Shown: positions 14,355-15,019 of the stretch, piece by piece
Layout of the letters: each line of letters starts with the position of its first letter
Position numbering within the stretch: position 1 is the stretch's first letter
From: Phycisphaerae bacterium
GTDB lineage: Bacteria; Planctomycetota; Phycisphaerae; SM23-33
Assembly (NCBI GenBank): GCA_030628445.1
Contig: DAOVQV010000007.1
Span: 1-15,019 of the forward strand
Direction: 5' to 3'
Length of the DNA: 15,019 nt
Notes under the pieces: model-generated
What the model was told of the DNA's origin: nothing
The model's input: the letters and a program-made list of their open reading frames with translations, nothing else
Databases searched by the model: none
Made by a program: the position numbers and the translations under genes

Positions 14355-14360
14355 TATAAT
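14355..14360 (+). promoter_or_regulatory. TATAAT box upstream of the terminal beta-helix gene
   Basis: A perfect TATAAT occurs in a locally AT-richer stretch 69 bases before ATG 14429. The sequence 17 bases upstream (TGCAAG) is a poor -35. It may drive the gene that follows. Confidence 0.3.
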
Positions 14361-14428
14361 GTCTCCCGAACCGTGCGGCGGCGGAGCCGGACGAAGCTCA
14401 TGTGAAAACTTGGACTTGGAGGTGTCGA

Positions 14429-15019
14429 ATGGGCGCCAAACTAAAATGGGATTGTTCAGCGGTTGTCTTTATTGACGGCGGGTCCGTAGTCGCCGAGGAC
14501 GACCTGGGCGAGGTCATCGCAGATGGAACACTCGGGAAGGATGACGCCGATGTCGTGCAATCGGCGATAGACAAAGTCCATCCGGCGGGCCAGATCAAGA
14601 TACGCAGGGGGACATACTGTTTTGACAAGCCAGTCGTCATATACAACAGCAGCACTGTCGCCGGTGAAGGCCGCGGAACCGTCATCGTCCCGCCGAAATC
14701 GGACTACGCCTTCAAGCTGATGACGACGGACAAGACCGAGATATACAGGCCCTTCCACGGCGACCCGGGGCCGCTGTACGCGGCGATGATTCGAGACCTG
14801 ACGATCGACAGCGAATCCAACGGCTCCAAGGGCAAGGGAATCTACATGAATACGTTCTGGAGTTCTTCCTTCGAGAACCTCTGGATCCAGAATACGGGGA
14901 ACGCACTGCACCTGCGTCATGCGTGCGAGAGCGATTTTTCCAACATATACCTGATCGCCAACGGAGACGCCGACGCCAAGGAAGCCAGCGTGATCATGAC
15001 CGCCGGGAACAACAACATA
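14429..15019 (+). CDS. Partial pectate-lyase-superfamily beta-helix protein, no signal peptide
   Basis: An open frame of 197 codons runs off the right edge. GGAGG lies six bases before ATG 14429, a strong start. After about 35 residues comes the opening typical of right-handed beta-helix proteins: DDADVVQSAIDKV, then GQIKIRRGTYCFDKPVVIY and STVAGEGRGTVIVPP. Coil-like strands follow, such as MIRDLTIDSESNG and SSFENLWIQNTGNALHL. This pattern is shared by pectate-lyase-3-type proteins, including phage tail spikes and surface glycan-binding proteins. The N-terminus (MGAKLKWDCSAVVFIDGG) has no signal peptide or anchor, unlike the secreted beta-helix protein at 12287. It sits inside the proposed integrated element, so a structural or tail-spike role is possible, but the missing C-terminus prevents a firmer call. 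Confidence 0.75.
   Translation, partial: MGAKLKWDCSAVVFIDGGSVVAEDDLGEVIADGTLGKDDADVVQSAIDKVHPAGQIKIRRGTYCFDKPVVIYNSSTVAGEGRGTVIVPPKSDYAFKLMTTDKTEIYRPFHGDPGPLYAAMIRDLTIDSESNGSKGKGIYMNTFWSSSFENLWIQNTGNALHLRHACESDFSNIYLIANGDADAKEASVIMTAGNNNI

Noticed and set aside
14456..14920. 154-codon frame antisense to the terminal beta-helix gene
   Set aside because: The plus-strand frame has a strong ribosome binding site and beta-helix motifs; the antisense frame has neither.
1..15019. CRISPR array
   Set aside because: No regularly spaced identical repeats of 20-40 bp with unique spacers are seen; the only periodic repeat is the two-copy 11-mer at 13992-14022.

Overview
This is a GC-rich bacterial window with mixed gene orientations and only short operons. 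The gene mix suggests Planctomycetota, possibly Phycisphaerae: MraZ without an obvious rsmH next to it, a URO-D-like protein paired with a small amidohydrolase, GH130- and GH113-like carbohydrate enzymes, a short MerR-type protein, a protein with acidic repeats and secreted beta-helix proteins. That placement is an inference from gene content, not a measured phylogeny.

Left part (1-2230, minus strand). It holds a partial unknown gene, mraZ with a readable promoter and leader, and a GT4 glycosyltransferase. Middle (2338-6780). It holds deoC (+), a membrane protein overlapping a GH130-type mannoside phosphorylase (-), and a URO-D-like/amidohydrolase pair (+). The theme is sugar and small-molecule catabolism. 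Signalling block (6791-9388). It holds a membrane-anchored NTF2-like protein that may be leaderless, a divergent 85-residue MerR-like DNA-binding protein, and an orphan sensor histidine kinase with a CXXCH heme-c motif in its extracytoplasmic part. A dyad and a TATAAT box lie between the last two. From 9414 to 13807 the window has a DEPISL-repeat protein (-), a membrane-anchored GH113-like glycosidase, an APH-fold kinase, and a secreted beta-helix protein fused to ankyrin repeats.

Right end (13808-15019). This is the strongest accessory signal. The 3' half of a tRNA-Val(CAC) lies on the minus strand and breaks off exactly in the anticodon loop. Beside it are a 20-bp-periodic direct repeat, a 13-bp palindrome, a GC-rich hairpin and a decayed IS3-like transposase core. 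Beyond these is a beta-helix protein without a signal peptide that runs off the window. I read this as one end of an integrated mobile element whose interior lies to the right. An intact tRNA-Val would be expected at its far end. No integrase gene is visible in the window.
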